The notes beneath the pieces were generated by a model. That model ran no database searches, had not been told where the DNA came from, and saw nothing but the letters and a program-made list of their open reading frames with translations. From contig RFHX01000179.1 in assembly GCA_003695725.1 (NCBI GenBank), forward strand, positions 1-7,027: a stretch of 7,027 nt of DNA, written 5' to 3'. Position numbers and translations under genes: made by a program. This stretch comes from Candidatus Schekmanbacteria bacterium (GTDB taxonomy: Bacteria; Schekmanbacteria; GWA2-38-11; J061). Positions within the stretch are counted from its first letter, which is position 1. Each line of letters begins with the position of its first letter. Positions 1-6,369 of this stretch are shown here, one piece after another.

Positions 1-118
1 CGACAGCGCCTAATTCTGCCAATCCCTGCCCCAATTCCTCGGCTTTGTCATATTCAGCAGACGTGCAGTTTGCCCCGCCAATGACCGATATTTGAAATCC
101 GAATTTTTCTTTATTCAT
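1..118 (-). CDS. N-terminal fragment of a TIGR00725/SLOG-like Rossmann-fold protein
   Basis: Only the first 39 residues are inside the window; the gene continues past the left edge. The protein begins MNKEKFGFQISVIGGAN and continues with a Cys-Thr-Ser-Ala-Glu-Tyr stretch and an amphipathic helix ending in LAELGA. A first beta strand running into VIGGAN, then an alpha helix, then LGA before the next strand is the opening of the TIGR00725 family. These are small DprA/LOG-related (SLOG superfamily) proteins thought to bind a nucleotide or nucleotide-like ligand. Their exact role is not settled. The ATG at 118-116 is the only sensible start: the Rossmann strand begins about nine residues later and no in-frame start lies just upstream. 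It sits four bases after the end of tRNA-Pro(CGG), so no Shine-Dalgarno is possible outside the tRNA. The gene is probably cotranscribed with pcm and the tRNA. The family call rests on a short N-terminus, so it is moderate. Confidence 0.72.
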   Translation of the reverse strand, partial: MNKEKFGFQISVIGGANCTSAEYDKAEELGQGLAELGAV

Positions 119-120
119 AT

Positions 121-151
121 AATCGGGGCGACTGGATTTGAACCAGCGACC
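121..151. repeat. 31-bp direct repeat, copy 1 (tRNA-Pro T arm and acceptor 3' half)
   Basis: These 31 bases recur exactly at 1657-1687. They cover part of the variable loop, the whole T arm, the 3' acceptor strand, the discriminator base and two flanking bases of tRNA-Pro(CGG). The two copies are in the same orientation, 1,536 bases apart, and flank surE and pcm. This is explained by homology between two proline isoacceptors rather than by a mobile element. Confidence 0.95.
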
Positions 152-196
152 TCACGGTCCCGAACCGTGCGCTCTACCAAGCTGAGCCACGCCCCG
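123..196 (-). tRNA. tRNA-Pro (anticodon CGG)
   Basis: The 74-nt cloverleaf folds by hand without gaps. It has a perfect 7-bp acceptor stem CGGGGCG/CGCCCCG, D stem GCTC/GAGC with loop AGCTTGGTA, and anticodon stem CACGG/CCGTG with loop TTCGGGA. The variable loop is AGGTC and the T arm is GCTGG-TTCAAAT-CCAGT, closed by one G-U pair. The anticodon is CGG, which reads CCG proline codons. C1-G72, A73, G35-G36 and a G15-C48 pair agree with bacterial tRNA-Pro identity. The loop has T32 and A38, which could pair. The 3' CCA is not encoded, so a CCA-adding enzyme is needed. It lies 6 bases after the pcm stop codon and 4 bases before the next start codon, with no room for its own promoter. It must therefore be released from a polycistronic transcript. 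Confidence 0.97.
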
Positions 197-202
197 TAAA
201 AT

Positions 203-850
203 TTATCCATTAGACCAGCCATATTTTCCTATCAATTTCACAAAAAGGCAACTGCAAATCTTCTCTTCAATAAGCTCATCGCCTCTTTTTATAATTCTAA
301 CAAGGTCTTGAGATGACTCTGTGCCAATAGGAGCAACGAGCCGTCCTCCATCTTTAAGTTGTTTGAGAAGGTTTTCAGGCACCGATGGAGCGGCGGCAGT
401 TATTATTATTGCGTCAAATGGCGCTTTATCTTTCCAACCATATGTACCGTCAAAGGTCCTTGTGCTTATATTTGTATAGCCAAGTTCATCCAAAATCTTT
501 CTAGCTCTCGTTGTAAGAGCTCCAATCCTTTCAATCGAATATACTTCACTTGCGATTTCAGCCAGTATAGCAGTTTGATATCCTGAACCTGTGCCAATCT
601 CAAGGACTTTCTCTTCACCTTGAAGCAACAATGATTGTGTCATCAATGCTACAATATAAGGTTGAGAGATTGTTTGTCCCTCTCCTATAGGAAGCGCTGA
701 ATCAGTATATGCCTTATACTCGATGCTTTTTGGAACAAAAAGATGGCGGGGAACCTTTCTCATTGCAAAGAGTACTTTTACATCAGTTATGCCTCTTTCA
801 ACCAATTGTTCTTCAATCATCTTCTCCCGCAATGCCAAGTAATCGTTCAT
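203..850 (-). CDS. pcm: Protein-L-isoaspartate O-methyltransferase (Pcm)
   Basis: Pcm transfers a methyl group from S-adenosylmethionine to L-isoaspartyl residues that form in ageing proteins, starting their repair; it is cytosolic. The 215-residue length fits the family (E. coli Pcm is 208). Residues 13-41 (EEQLVERGI, then AMRKVPRHLFVP) form the typical N-terminal helices. Residues 57-66 (GEGQTISQPY) are the conserved active-site segment with Ser62. Residues 83-94 (LEIGTGSGYQTA) are the AdoMet-binding motif I. DGTYGW (134-139), followed by APFDAIIITAAAP, is the post-motif region, and LIGKYGW closes the protein. The start at 850 keeps the conserved N-terminal Tyr/Arg helix, but its upstream sequence has no clear Shine-Dalgarno. 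A GGGAG precedes Met11, which is an alternative start. The gene follows surE by 42 bases, the usual pairing, and its stop is 6 bases before tRNA-Pro(CGG). Confidence 0.97.
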   Translation of the reverse strand: MNDYLALREKMIEEQLVERGITDVKVLFAMRKVPRHLFVPKSIEYKAYTDSALPIGEGQTISQPYIVALMTQSLLLQGEEKVLEIGTGSGYQTAILAEIASEVYSIERIGALTTRARKILDELGYTNISTRTFDGTYGWKDKAPFDAIIITAAAPSVPENLLKQLKDGGRLVAPIGTESSQDLVRIIKRGDELIEEKICSCLFVKLIGKYGWSNG

Positions 851-892
851 CGTTTTTCAAACTATAAAATCTATTAAACAATTTGTTTGAGA

Positions 893-1630
893 TTATATCT
901 TCAAGTCCCATTCAAGTAATTCATCTACAAAGCTGTAATTTGTCAAATCAGTACTCAATGGAGTTATGGAAATCATATTATTGGAAAGAGCAACATAATC
1001 CGTAAATTGGGCTGCCTCTCTGCCCGACAATGCTCTTTTATCATCCTTCATTATTGAAGAAAAAGGGCTGTTTGAAGAATTTCTTCTTCCCTGAATTGTA
1101 ATTCTAACTCCTTCTATCAATTCTGCAGGTAGATTTGGAACATTAATATTTAAAATTGTATTATTTGGCAGAGTCTTGCCTGTTAAAAGCAACTCTGCAA
1201 CTTTGCAGGAAAACTTTGCGGCAATTTCAAAAAATCTGGCGCTTTTCTCAGCCACTGAAACTGCAATAGCAGGAATATTATGCATTGCCGCCTCGAGAGC
1301 GGCAGATACCGTTCCAGAATAAAAAATATCTTCTGCAACATTTGCCCCATGGTTAATTCCAGAAATAACGAGGTCAGGCTTTTTATCAAGGATTTTTCTC
1401 AATGCTATATAAATGCAGTCCGCAGGCGTGCCATCGATGCTATAGATATTCTTTTTTATTTTTTTATATTCAGGCATCCTATCAATAGTCAAAGAATGCG
1501 AGCTTGCGCTTCTTTCTTTATCAGGCGCGGCAACGATTACATCAAACTTTTTTATAAGTTCAGAATAGAGGGTATTCAATCCTTTTGCCTCGATTCCATC
1601 ATCATTGCATATCAAAATCAGTGCCATCAT
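893..1630 (-). CDS. surE: 5'/3'-nucleotidase SurE
   Basis: SurE is a metal-dependent phosphatase that removes phosphate from nucleoside 5'- and 3'-monophosphates (some members also act on short polyphosphate). It is linked to survival in stationary phase and under stress. The 245-residue length is normal. The N-terminal ICNDDGI carries the metal-binding pair Asp10-Asp11. DKERSASSHSLT supplies Ser41, and SGINHGAN with YSGTVSAALEA (residues 90-113) supplies Asn93 and the family signature. These match Asp8/Asp9/Ser39/Asn92 of E. coli SurE. The C-terminal ITPLSTDLT motif is also typical. The gene opens with two adjacent ATG codons (1630 and 1627). The AGGAG is 5 bases from the first and 8 from the second, and the second gives the more usual N-terminus, so translation may begin at Met2. 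It starts 28 bases after the end of tRNA-Pro(GGG) and is followed by pcm. Confidence 0.97.
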   Translation of the reverse strand: MMALILICNDDGIEAKGLNTLYSELIKKFDVIVAAPDKERSASSHSLTIDRMPEYKKIKKNIYSIDGTPADCIYIALRKILDKKPDLVISGINHGANVAEDIFYSGTVSAALEAAMHNIPAIAVSVAEKSARFFEIAAKFSCKVAELLLTGKTLPNNTILNINVPNLPAELIEGVRITIQGRRNSSNSPFSSIMKDDKRALSGREAAQFTDYVALSNNMISITPLSTDLTNYSFVDELLEWDLKI

Positions 1631-1635
1631 CTACA

Positions 1636-1640
1636 CTCCT
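1636..1640 (-). promoter_or_regulatory. Shine-Dalgarno of surE
   Basis: AGGAG is the strongest ribosome binding site in the window. It sits in the 28-base leader between tRNA-Pro(GGG) and surE, 5 bases before the first ATG and 8 before the second. It therefore survives if the tRNA is trimmed off the transcript. Confidence 0.85.
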
Positions 1641-1656
1641 TAAAGCTCAATAAAAA

Positions 1657-1732
<76 letters not shown>

Positions 1733-1780
1733 ATTCGCACATCTATCAAAACTTTGATTTATACTTCAAATAAAGAGTTT

Positions 1781-2116
1781 TCAACTCAGCTCTCTAAGAA
1801 GGTTTTTTAATTCTTTTTTTACACGAATTAAAACTTCCTTTGAATCTGCCGCCGGTTTTCTTCCCTTTCCAAATTCCTTAGCCAATCTCTTTTGAGCTCC
1901 AGCTATAGTATATTTTTCTTCATATAACAGTTCTTTTATTCTCAATATGATCTCCAAATCTCTGCGCGTATAAACTCTTTGACCTGTCCTGTTTTTTCCG
2001 GGATTCAAACATTTGAACTCATTTTCCCAAAACCGTAAAACATGCGGGGGCAAACCAGCTATTTCACTTGTTTCACCAATCTTATAAAAAAGTTTATCCG
2101 GAATCCTTTTTTTCAT
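1781..2116 (-). CDS. Small MerR-family transcriptional regulator
   Basis: The 111-residue protein is mostly a MerR-type winged helix-turn-helix. Residues 9-31 ([22 protein letters not shown]) form the helix-turn-helix, beginning with the YKIGE segment. Residues 32-53 (ENEF, then [13 protein letters not shown]) form the wing, with the conserved R-x-Y-x-x-x-D-L pattern. Residues 54-81 are the following helices, including [21 protein letters not shown]. The rest is a short, basic, helical tail (84-111). No effector-binding domain and no cysteine metal-binding pattern follow, so what it senses, if anything, cannot be read from the sequence. Small MerR proteins of this kind are, from memory, often found near tRNA-Pro and surE in related bacteria. 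The start lacks a good Shine-Dalgarno. It follows the EF-G paralogue by 45 bases and precedes tRNA-Pro(GGG). Its target is unknown; the dyad at 4323-4346 is one candidate. Confidence 0.9.
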   Translation of the reverse strand: MKKRIPDKLFYKIGETSEIAGLPPHVLRFWENEFKCLNPGKNRTGQRVYTRRDLEIILRIKELLYEEKYTIAGAQKRLAKEFGKGRKPAADSKEVLIRVKKELKNLLRELS

Positions 2117-2161
2117 ATTATTATTTTATTTCCGGATGCAGGTGACAGGCAATCAAAATAT

Positions 2162-4252
2162 TTATTCTTCTTCCTCTTTTTCTCTTTTTCTTTCTTCTAT
2201 TATCTTTTCCGCAAGATGAGCAGGGACCTCTTCATAGGTGGCAAATTCCATAGTAAAGAATCCTCTACCGCCGGTTATCGATTTCAATGTTGGTGCATAT
2301 TCAAGAAGTTCAGCCATTGGTACCTGCGCTCTAATTACTTGATTCTTACCCCTTGGTTCCATTCCTTTCATTCTTCCTCTTCTTCCGTTGATGTCACCTA
2401 TAACATCACCCATACAATCTTCAGGCACAATCACTTCTATATCCATCATTGGTTCAAGAAGAACCGGTTTTGCTTCCATAAATGCTTTTTTGAAAGCCAT
2501 CGAACCGGCTATCTTGAAAGCCATATCCGATGAATCGACTTCATGATATGAACCATCATAGAGCGTTACCTTAACATCAACAACTGGATATCCTGCCAAC
2601 TCACCTGACTGCATTGCTTCAACTATACCTTTTTCTACTGAAGGAATATAATTCTTTGGAATAACTCCGCCTACGATTTTATCAATGAACTGAAACCCCT
2701 CCCCTCTTTTCAAAGGTTCTATTTCAATCCAACAATCTCCATACTGGCCTCTGCCGCCTGACTGCCTCTTGTACTTGCCTTGAGTCTTTGCCTTGCCTTT
2801 TATAGTCTCTCTGTAAGGCACTTTAGGTTTGCTTAAATCAACATCTAAATTGAATTTCCTTTTTAACCTTTCTATAGCGAGTTCAACATGAGCGTTTCCC
2901 ATTCCTGAAATGAGCATCTCTCGTGTTTCAGTATTTCTCTCAATCCTCAATGTTGGATCTTCTTCACACAAACGGGCAAGGCAATTTGATATCTTCTCTT
3001 CATCTCCCTTGCTCTTCGGGAAAACGGCATAGGAAATCATAGGCGATGGGAATGTAATGAAATCGAAGATTACAGCATTGTCATTGCTACCGCAAATCGT
3101 ATCGCCTGTAGTTGTTTCTTTCAATTTTGCAAATGCCGCAATGTCACCGCATATGACAGATTTTGCGGAAATATGTTCTTTCCCTTGAAGATAATAGATC
3201 TGTCCAAACCGCTCTTCCTTCTTCTTGGAAGAATTATAAAATGATGAATCAGAATCGAGTTTTCCTGAATATACTCTAAAGTATGAAAGTTTTCCCGAAT
3301 AGGGATCTGCTATTGTTTTAAAAACCAATCCTGTGAATGGAGCATCTTCTGACAGTGTTATTTCCTTTTCTTCTCCATTTTCACTCTTTGCTTTTATGGT
3401 GCCTCGGTCTATTGGTGAAGGCAAATAATCTACAATAACATCCAATGCATCTGTGATTCCAATATTCTTTTCAGCAGAACCGCAGATTACAGGTACGATC
3501 TCTGCATTTGCAACACCTTTTTTCAAAAGAACTTTCAAATCATCCTCAGATACTTCTCCACCTTCAAGGTATTTTTCCATAATTGCTTCATCTAATTCAA
3601 CAAGGGATTCGAGCATATTTTCTTTAATCGTATTGCATTCAGAAGCTATATCTTCGGGAATATCCGCAACATCAAATTTTCCGCTTTGGTCGTCTTTATA
3701 GATGTGCGCCTTCCCTTCGAAGAGATTGACTACTCCTTTGAAAGACGCTTCGCTTCCAATTGGAAATTGAAGAGGAACAAAAGATTTTTGAAAAACATTA
3801 TGAAGCTCTTCCAAAATAGCTTTAAAGTCTGCCCTTTCCTTATCCATCATATTGACAAAGACAAGACGGGGCAAAGACAATTCTTCGCAGAAATTCCAAG
3901 TTCTTTCAGTTTGCACTTTGACGCCGCTGTGTGCATCCACGAGCACAATGGCAGAATCAGTTATCCGTAAAGAACTCTTTATGTCTCCTACAAAATTTGC
4001 ATCTCCTGGCGTATCGATGATATTTATTTTATTCTTCTTCCACTCTGTAAAACCTATTGCCGCGTTTATTGAACCTCCTTTTTTGATTTCATCAGGGTCG
4101 AAGTCAAATTTTGATGTTCCATTAGCAGTTTTACCGAGTCTGTCAGATGTTCCTGCGCAAAAAAGTAGAGCATCGGCAAAAGAAGTTTTCCCATCTCCAC
4201 CATGTCCTATTAAACATATATTTCTCAGATTTGAAGAACTATATTGAGCCAT
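2162..4252 (-). CDS. EF-G paralogue (elongation factor G-like GTPase)
   Basis: This 696-residue five-domain translation GTPase resembles the EF-G-2 type more than housekeeping FusA. Approximate domains are: G domain 8-281, domain II 303-388, domain III 402-474, domain IV 477-597, domain V 600-678, then a Glu/Lys-rich tail. Nucleotide motifs are GHGGDGKTS (16-24), switch I around DPDEIKKGGSI (52-62), DTPGDANF (80-87), NMMD (134-137) and GSA (258-260). EF-G normally has AHIDAGKTT, RGITI, DTPGHVDF and NKMD. So the catalytic histidine position is Asp84 and the guanine-contacting lysine is Met135. By contrast, domain IV is conserved, with QSGGRGQYGD (497-506) and the tip loop GSYHEVDSSD (567-576) with His570. 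It is not next to rpsL, rpsG or tuf, which supports a paralogue. The ATG has a GGAG six bases upstream and its own promoter candidate. The cellular role is unknown; ribosome binding is likely. Confidence 0.93.
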   Translation of the reverse strand: MAQYSSSNLRNICLIGHGGDGKTSFADALLFCAGTSDRLGKTANGTSKFDFDPDEIKKGGSINAAIGFTEWKKNKINIIDTPGDANFVGDIKSSLRITDSAIVLVDAHSGVKVQTERTWNFCEELSLPRLVFVNMMDKERADFKAILEELHNVFQKSFVPLQFPIGSEASFKGVVNLFEGKAHIYKDDQSGKFDVADIPEDIASECNTIKENMLESLVELDEAIMEKYLEGGEVSEDDLKVLLKKGVANAEIVPVICGSAEKNIGITDALDVIVDYLPSPIDRGTIKAKSENGEEKEITLSEDAPFTGLVFKTIADPYSGKLSYFRVYSGKLDSDSSFYNSSKKKEERFGQIYYLQGKEHISAKSVICGDIAAFAKLKETTTGDTICGSNDNAVIFDFITFPSPMISYAVFPKSKGDEEKISNCLARLCEEDPTLRIERNTETREMLISGMGNAHVELAIERLKRKFNLDVDLSKPKVPYRETIKGKAKTQGKYKRQSGGRGQYGDCWIEIEPLKRGEGFQFIDKIVGGVIPKNYIPSVEKGIVEAMQSGELAGYPVVDVKVTLYDGSYHEVDSSDMAFKIAGSMAFKKAFMEAKPVLLEPMMDIEVIVPEDCMGDVIGDINGRRGRMKGMEPRGKNQVIRAQVPMAELLEYAPTLKSITGGRGFFTMEFATYEEVPAHLAEKIIEERKREKEEEE

Positions 4253-4262
4253 TCACATCTCC
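4253..4262 (-). promoter_or_regulatory. Ribosome binding site of the EF-G paralogue, with an in-frame ATG-TGA just before the start
   Basis: GGAG at 4262-4259 is six bases before the start codon. The last bases of GGAG overlap an ATG that is followed at once by TGA and then by the real ATG, giving ATG TGA ATG in one frame. The first ATG is too close to the Shine-Dalgarno to be used efficiently, so this confirms that the protein cannot start further upstream. Confidence 0.8.
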
Positions 4263-4318
4263 ACAAATAGGGTTACCGTTAAGAAAGGAACTAACTGATT
4301 TTACAAAAACCAATAAAC

Positions 4319-4347
4319 TTAATGACACAACCATTTTATAGTGTCAA
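4319..4347 (-). promoter_or_regulatory. Candidate sigma-70-type promoter for the EF-G paralogue
   Basis: A perfect -35 hexamer TTGACA (4347-4342) is followed after 17 bases by CATTAA (4324-4319), a poor -10 with 3 of 6 matches. That hexamer is preceded by an extended -10 style TG. Transcription would start near 4312, leaving a leader of about 60 bases. It lies in the 195-base gap between uvrC and the EF-G paralogue, the largest fully visible non-coding stretch of the window. The good -35 with a weak -10 would suit an activated promoter. Confidence 0.5.
4323..4346. repeat. Inverted repeat TGACAC-N12-GTGTCA across the promoter spacer
   Basis: Two perfect 6-bp arms, TGACAC (4323-4328) and GTGTCA (4341-4346), are separated by 12 bases. 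One arm overlaps the -35 hexamer TTGACA and the other reaches into the -10 region. A dyad in this place is typical of an operator, and MerR-family proteins bind dyads between the -35 and -10. A MerR-type gene lies downstream in the same direction. The match of regulator and site is only an inference from position. Confidence 0.4.
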
Positions 4348-4447
4348 GATTTTTTGATGGAATAATTTTTCATTATTTTTGATGCAAATTGATATGCTAT
4401 AAACGTTAATAATCAATTGGTATTATGCCTTATTTTGAAAATATATC

Positions 4448-6304
4448 TCAATTACTTTGTGATAACGATTCCTGTATGACTTTTAGCACATCATCAGCGA
4501 TTTTTAGAGGTAATCCGCTCTTTTCAGCAATCTCTTCAGAGGAATATTTTGCAATGGCATCAACACTTCCAAATGTTTTTAACAATAACATCTTTCGTGC
4601 CTTTCCAATGCCTTCCACTTTATCTAAAATTGATTCTCTCATCTTTTTTATTCGCAGTTTCCTGTGATACTGAATTGCAAATCGATGCACTTCATCGCGA
4701 ATGGATTGCAAAAGGAAAAGCTCGGATGAGTCATTTCTGAATCTCAATGGATTACTTCTGTTATGAAAAACCACCTCTTCTGTCGAAAATCCCTCTTTCG
4801 GCTTTAATTTACTATTTCTCTTATATCTTCTTCCTTTCGATAAACCTACTACAAAGATGTCTCGATATTCATCTTTAGCACTAACTACTTTAACTGCCGA
4901 GTTAACCTGCCCCTTCCCTCCGTCGATTAAGAGTAGTGAAGGAAGTTTTTTCCCTTCGTTGTATAGTCGTGCAAGATGTCTTGATACTACCTCCTCTATC
5001 ATAGCAAAATCATCTATTCCCTCTTTCCATTTGATGGAATATCTTCTATACATTTCCTTTTTAAACTTCCCCTCTTCCCACCTTATCACGGCACCAACAC
5101 TTTGATTCCCTGCGATGTTTGAAATATCGACAGCATCGATACACTCTGGAAGGTTATCCATGGCAAACTTTTTCTGTATTGCACTGACTGTTTTCCTCCA
5201 TGCTTCTTCTTCCCTTAAACGATTTTCCAAAATGTAATCAGCATTTACAGAAGCCATTTTAAGAATCTGATATTTTTTCCCGCGTTTTGGAGAGATTATT
5301 TTGACTTTTTTCCCCTTTGTCGCCAATAACCATAAAGAAATATTTTCTGCATCCGAGATAGATTCCTCTGTTAAAATTTCTGAAGGAATGGTTGATGTAT
5401 CTCTATAGTATTGTTTTATAAATGCTTCCAAAGAATCTTTTTCCGATTCTTCTATGCAGTTCGAAACAACATAATCCTTCTGGTCTATAATCTTTCCATC
5501 CCTTACTTTTAATATGAGAAAAATCAATTTTGTTCCCAAGGTTCGCAAAATGATGCAGTCTTTATCTTTTTCATCACTCATCGAAACATTTTGTTTCTGT
5601 GAAAATTTTCTAATAGATTCAATTCCATCTCTATAAAAAGCCGCTTTTTCATACATCATCTTGTCAGAAGCATCTGTCATCTTATTCTTAAGAATCTGTA
5701 TCACTTCATTCATCTTTCCTTCAAGAAGCAATTTAACACCTTCAACGAGCTCCATATATTCATCCTTGCCAACCATATTTGCACATGGTGCTGAACACAT
5801 TTTCATTTGATAATTGAGGCAGGGTTTCATATTGTTCACAAATTTTTTCTTGCAGGTGCATATGTTAAATATTTTCATAATTATTTTCATTACTTCTTTT
5901 ACATTCATTACAGATGTGTAGGGGCCATAGTATAAAGCTCCATCATCTTTTATCTTCCTGACCATATGAAGTCTTGGAAATTCATCTTTAACTGTAATTT
6001 TGAGGTAGGGATATTGTTTGTCATCACGCAGTCTCACATTGTATTTGGGTTTAAACATTTTGATAAGATTATTTTCTAAGATGAGAGCTTCTACTTCATT
6101 GTTGGTTACAATAAATTCGATATTAAATGCATCTTTAAGGAGAAACCGCAGGCGGGGATTTACATTTTGATTCTTATTAAAATAGCTTGCAACCCTCTTT
6201 CTCAAATTTTTTGCTTTTCCTACATAAATTATATTGCCCGACTTGTTTATAAATTTATAAATTCCAGGATTATCCGGAAAAATATCAAATCTTGGTTTCT
6301 GCAT
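4448..6304 (-). CDS. uvrC: Excinuclease ABC subunit C (UvrC)
   Basis: UvrC makes the two incisions around a DNA lesion that UvrA and UvrB have found, in nucleotide excision repair. At 618 residues it is full length. The N-terminal GIY-YIG nuclease (residues 12-91) has PGIYKF, IIYVGKAKNLRKRV and LENNLIK with Glu77; it makes the 3' cut. Cysteines at 149/151, 162, 170 and 174 match the cluster region of E. coli UvrC, reported to hold a [4Fe-4S] centre. A UVR motif (about 199-233) contacts UvrB. The RNase H-like nuclease for the 5' cut has AVDISNIAG (Asp393), LLIDGGKGQ (Asp461) and DEVHRFAI (His540). Helix-hairpin-helix motifs fill 559-612. A Lys/Arg-rich stretch at 490-507 after VVGLSKG looks like a short insertion. 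The ATG start is fixed by a stop upstream in frame, but no Shine-Dalgarno precedes it. It follows the DUF151 gene by 65 bases. Confidence 0.98.
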   Translation of the reverse strand: MQKPRFDIFPDNPGIYKFINKSGNIIYVGKAKNLRKRVASYFNKNQNVNPRLRFLLKDAFNIEFIVTNNEVEALILENNLIKMFKPKYNVRLRDDKQYPYLKITVKDEFPRLHMVRKIKDDGALYYGPYTSVMNVKEVMKIIMKIFNICTCKKKFVNNMKPCLNYQMKMCSAPCANMVGKDEYMELVEGVKLLLEGKMNEVIQILKNKMTDASDKMMYEKAAFYRDGIESIRKFSQKQNVSMSDEKDKDCIILRTLGTKLIFLILKVRDGKIIDQKDYVVSNCIEESEKDSLEAFIKQYYRDTSTIPSEILTEESISDAENISLWLLATKGKKVKIISPKRGKKYQILKMASVNADYILENRLREEEAWRKTVSAIQKKFAMDNLPECIDAVDISNIAGNQSVGAVIRWEEGKFKKEMYRRYSIKWKEGIDDFAMIEEVVSRHLARLYNEGKKLPSLLLIDGGKGQVNSAVKVVSAKDEYRDIFVVGLSKGRRYKRNSKLKPKEGFSTEEVVFHNRSNPLRFRNDSSELFLLQSIRDEVHRFAIQYHRKLRIKKMRESILDKVEGIGKARKMLLLKTFGSVDAIAKYSSEEIAEKSGLPLKIADDVLKVIQESLSQSN

Positions 6305-6324
6305 AGGATAATTTCTGAAGGATT

Positions 6325-6345
6325 ATATTCTGAAGAGAAGAATAT
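6325..6345 (-). other. Hairpin in the leader just upstream of uvrC
   Basis: In the minus-strand RNA, ATATTCT and AGAATAT form perfect 7-bp arms around a 7-base loop, ending about 20 bases before the uvrC start codon. No U-run follows, so it is not a standard terminator. An 8-base direct repeat CTTCAGAA (6335-6328 and 6320-6313) overlaps it, the second copy lying where a Shine-Dalgarno would be expected. Stem pairs are mostly A-U, so stability is modest. Confidence 0.4.
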
Positions 6346-6369
6346 TTATAAAGACGGAAGAAATCGAAA

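Noticed and set aside
876-888. AAACAA-T-TTGTTT palindrome between surE and pcm
   Set aside because: It is a small AT-only-type palindrome in AT-rich spacer, with no promoter elements around it; it could be an operator but nothing supports this.
1733-1780. Possible promoter for tRNA-Pro(GGG) in the 48-base gap after the MerR gene
   Set aside because: The best hexamers (TTGAAG, then ATAGAT or TAGATG) match the consensus too poorly to list.
3453-4247. Several plus-strand open frames opposite the EF-G paralogue, and others opposite uvrC, pcm and the DUF151 gene
   Set aside because: They are antisense to well-supported genes, have no ribosome binding sites or family motifs, and their composition is what antisense of Glu/Lys-rich coding sequence gives (Ser/Phe-rich).
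4355-4371. AATAAT-GAAAA-ATTATT hairpin after uvrC as a terminator
   Set aside because: The stem has only A-T pairs and is not followed by a U-run on the minus strand.
4387-4418. AATTGAT / ATCAATT inverted repeat with an 18-base loop downstream of uvrC
   Set aside because: The arms are short and AT-rich, the loop is long and no U-run follows; chance is a sufficient explanation.
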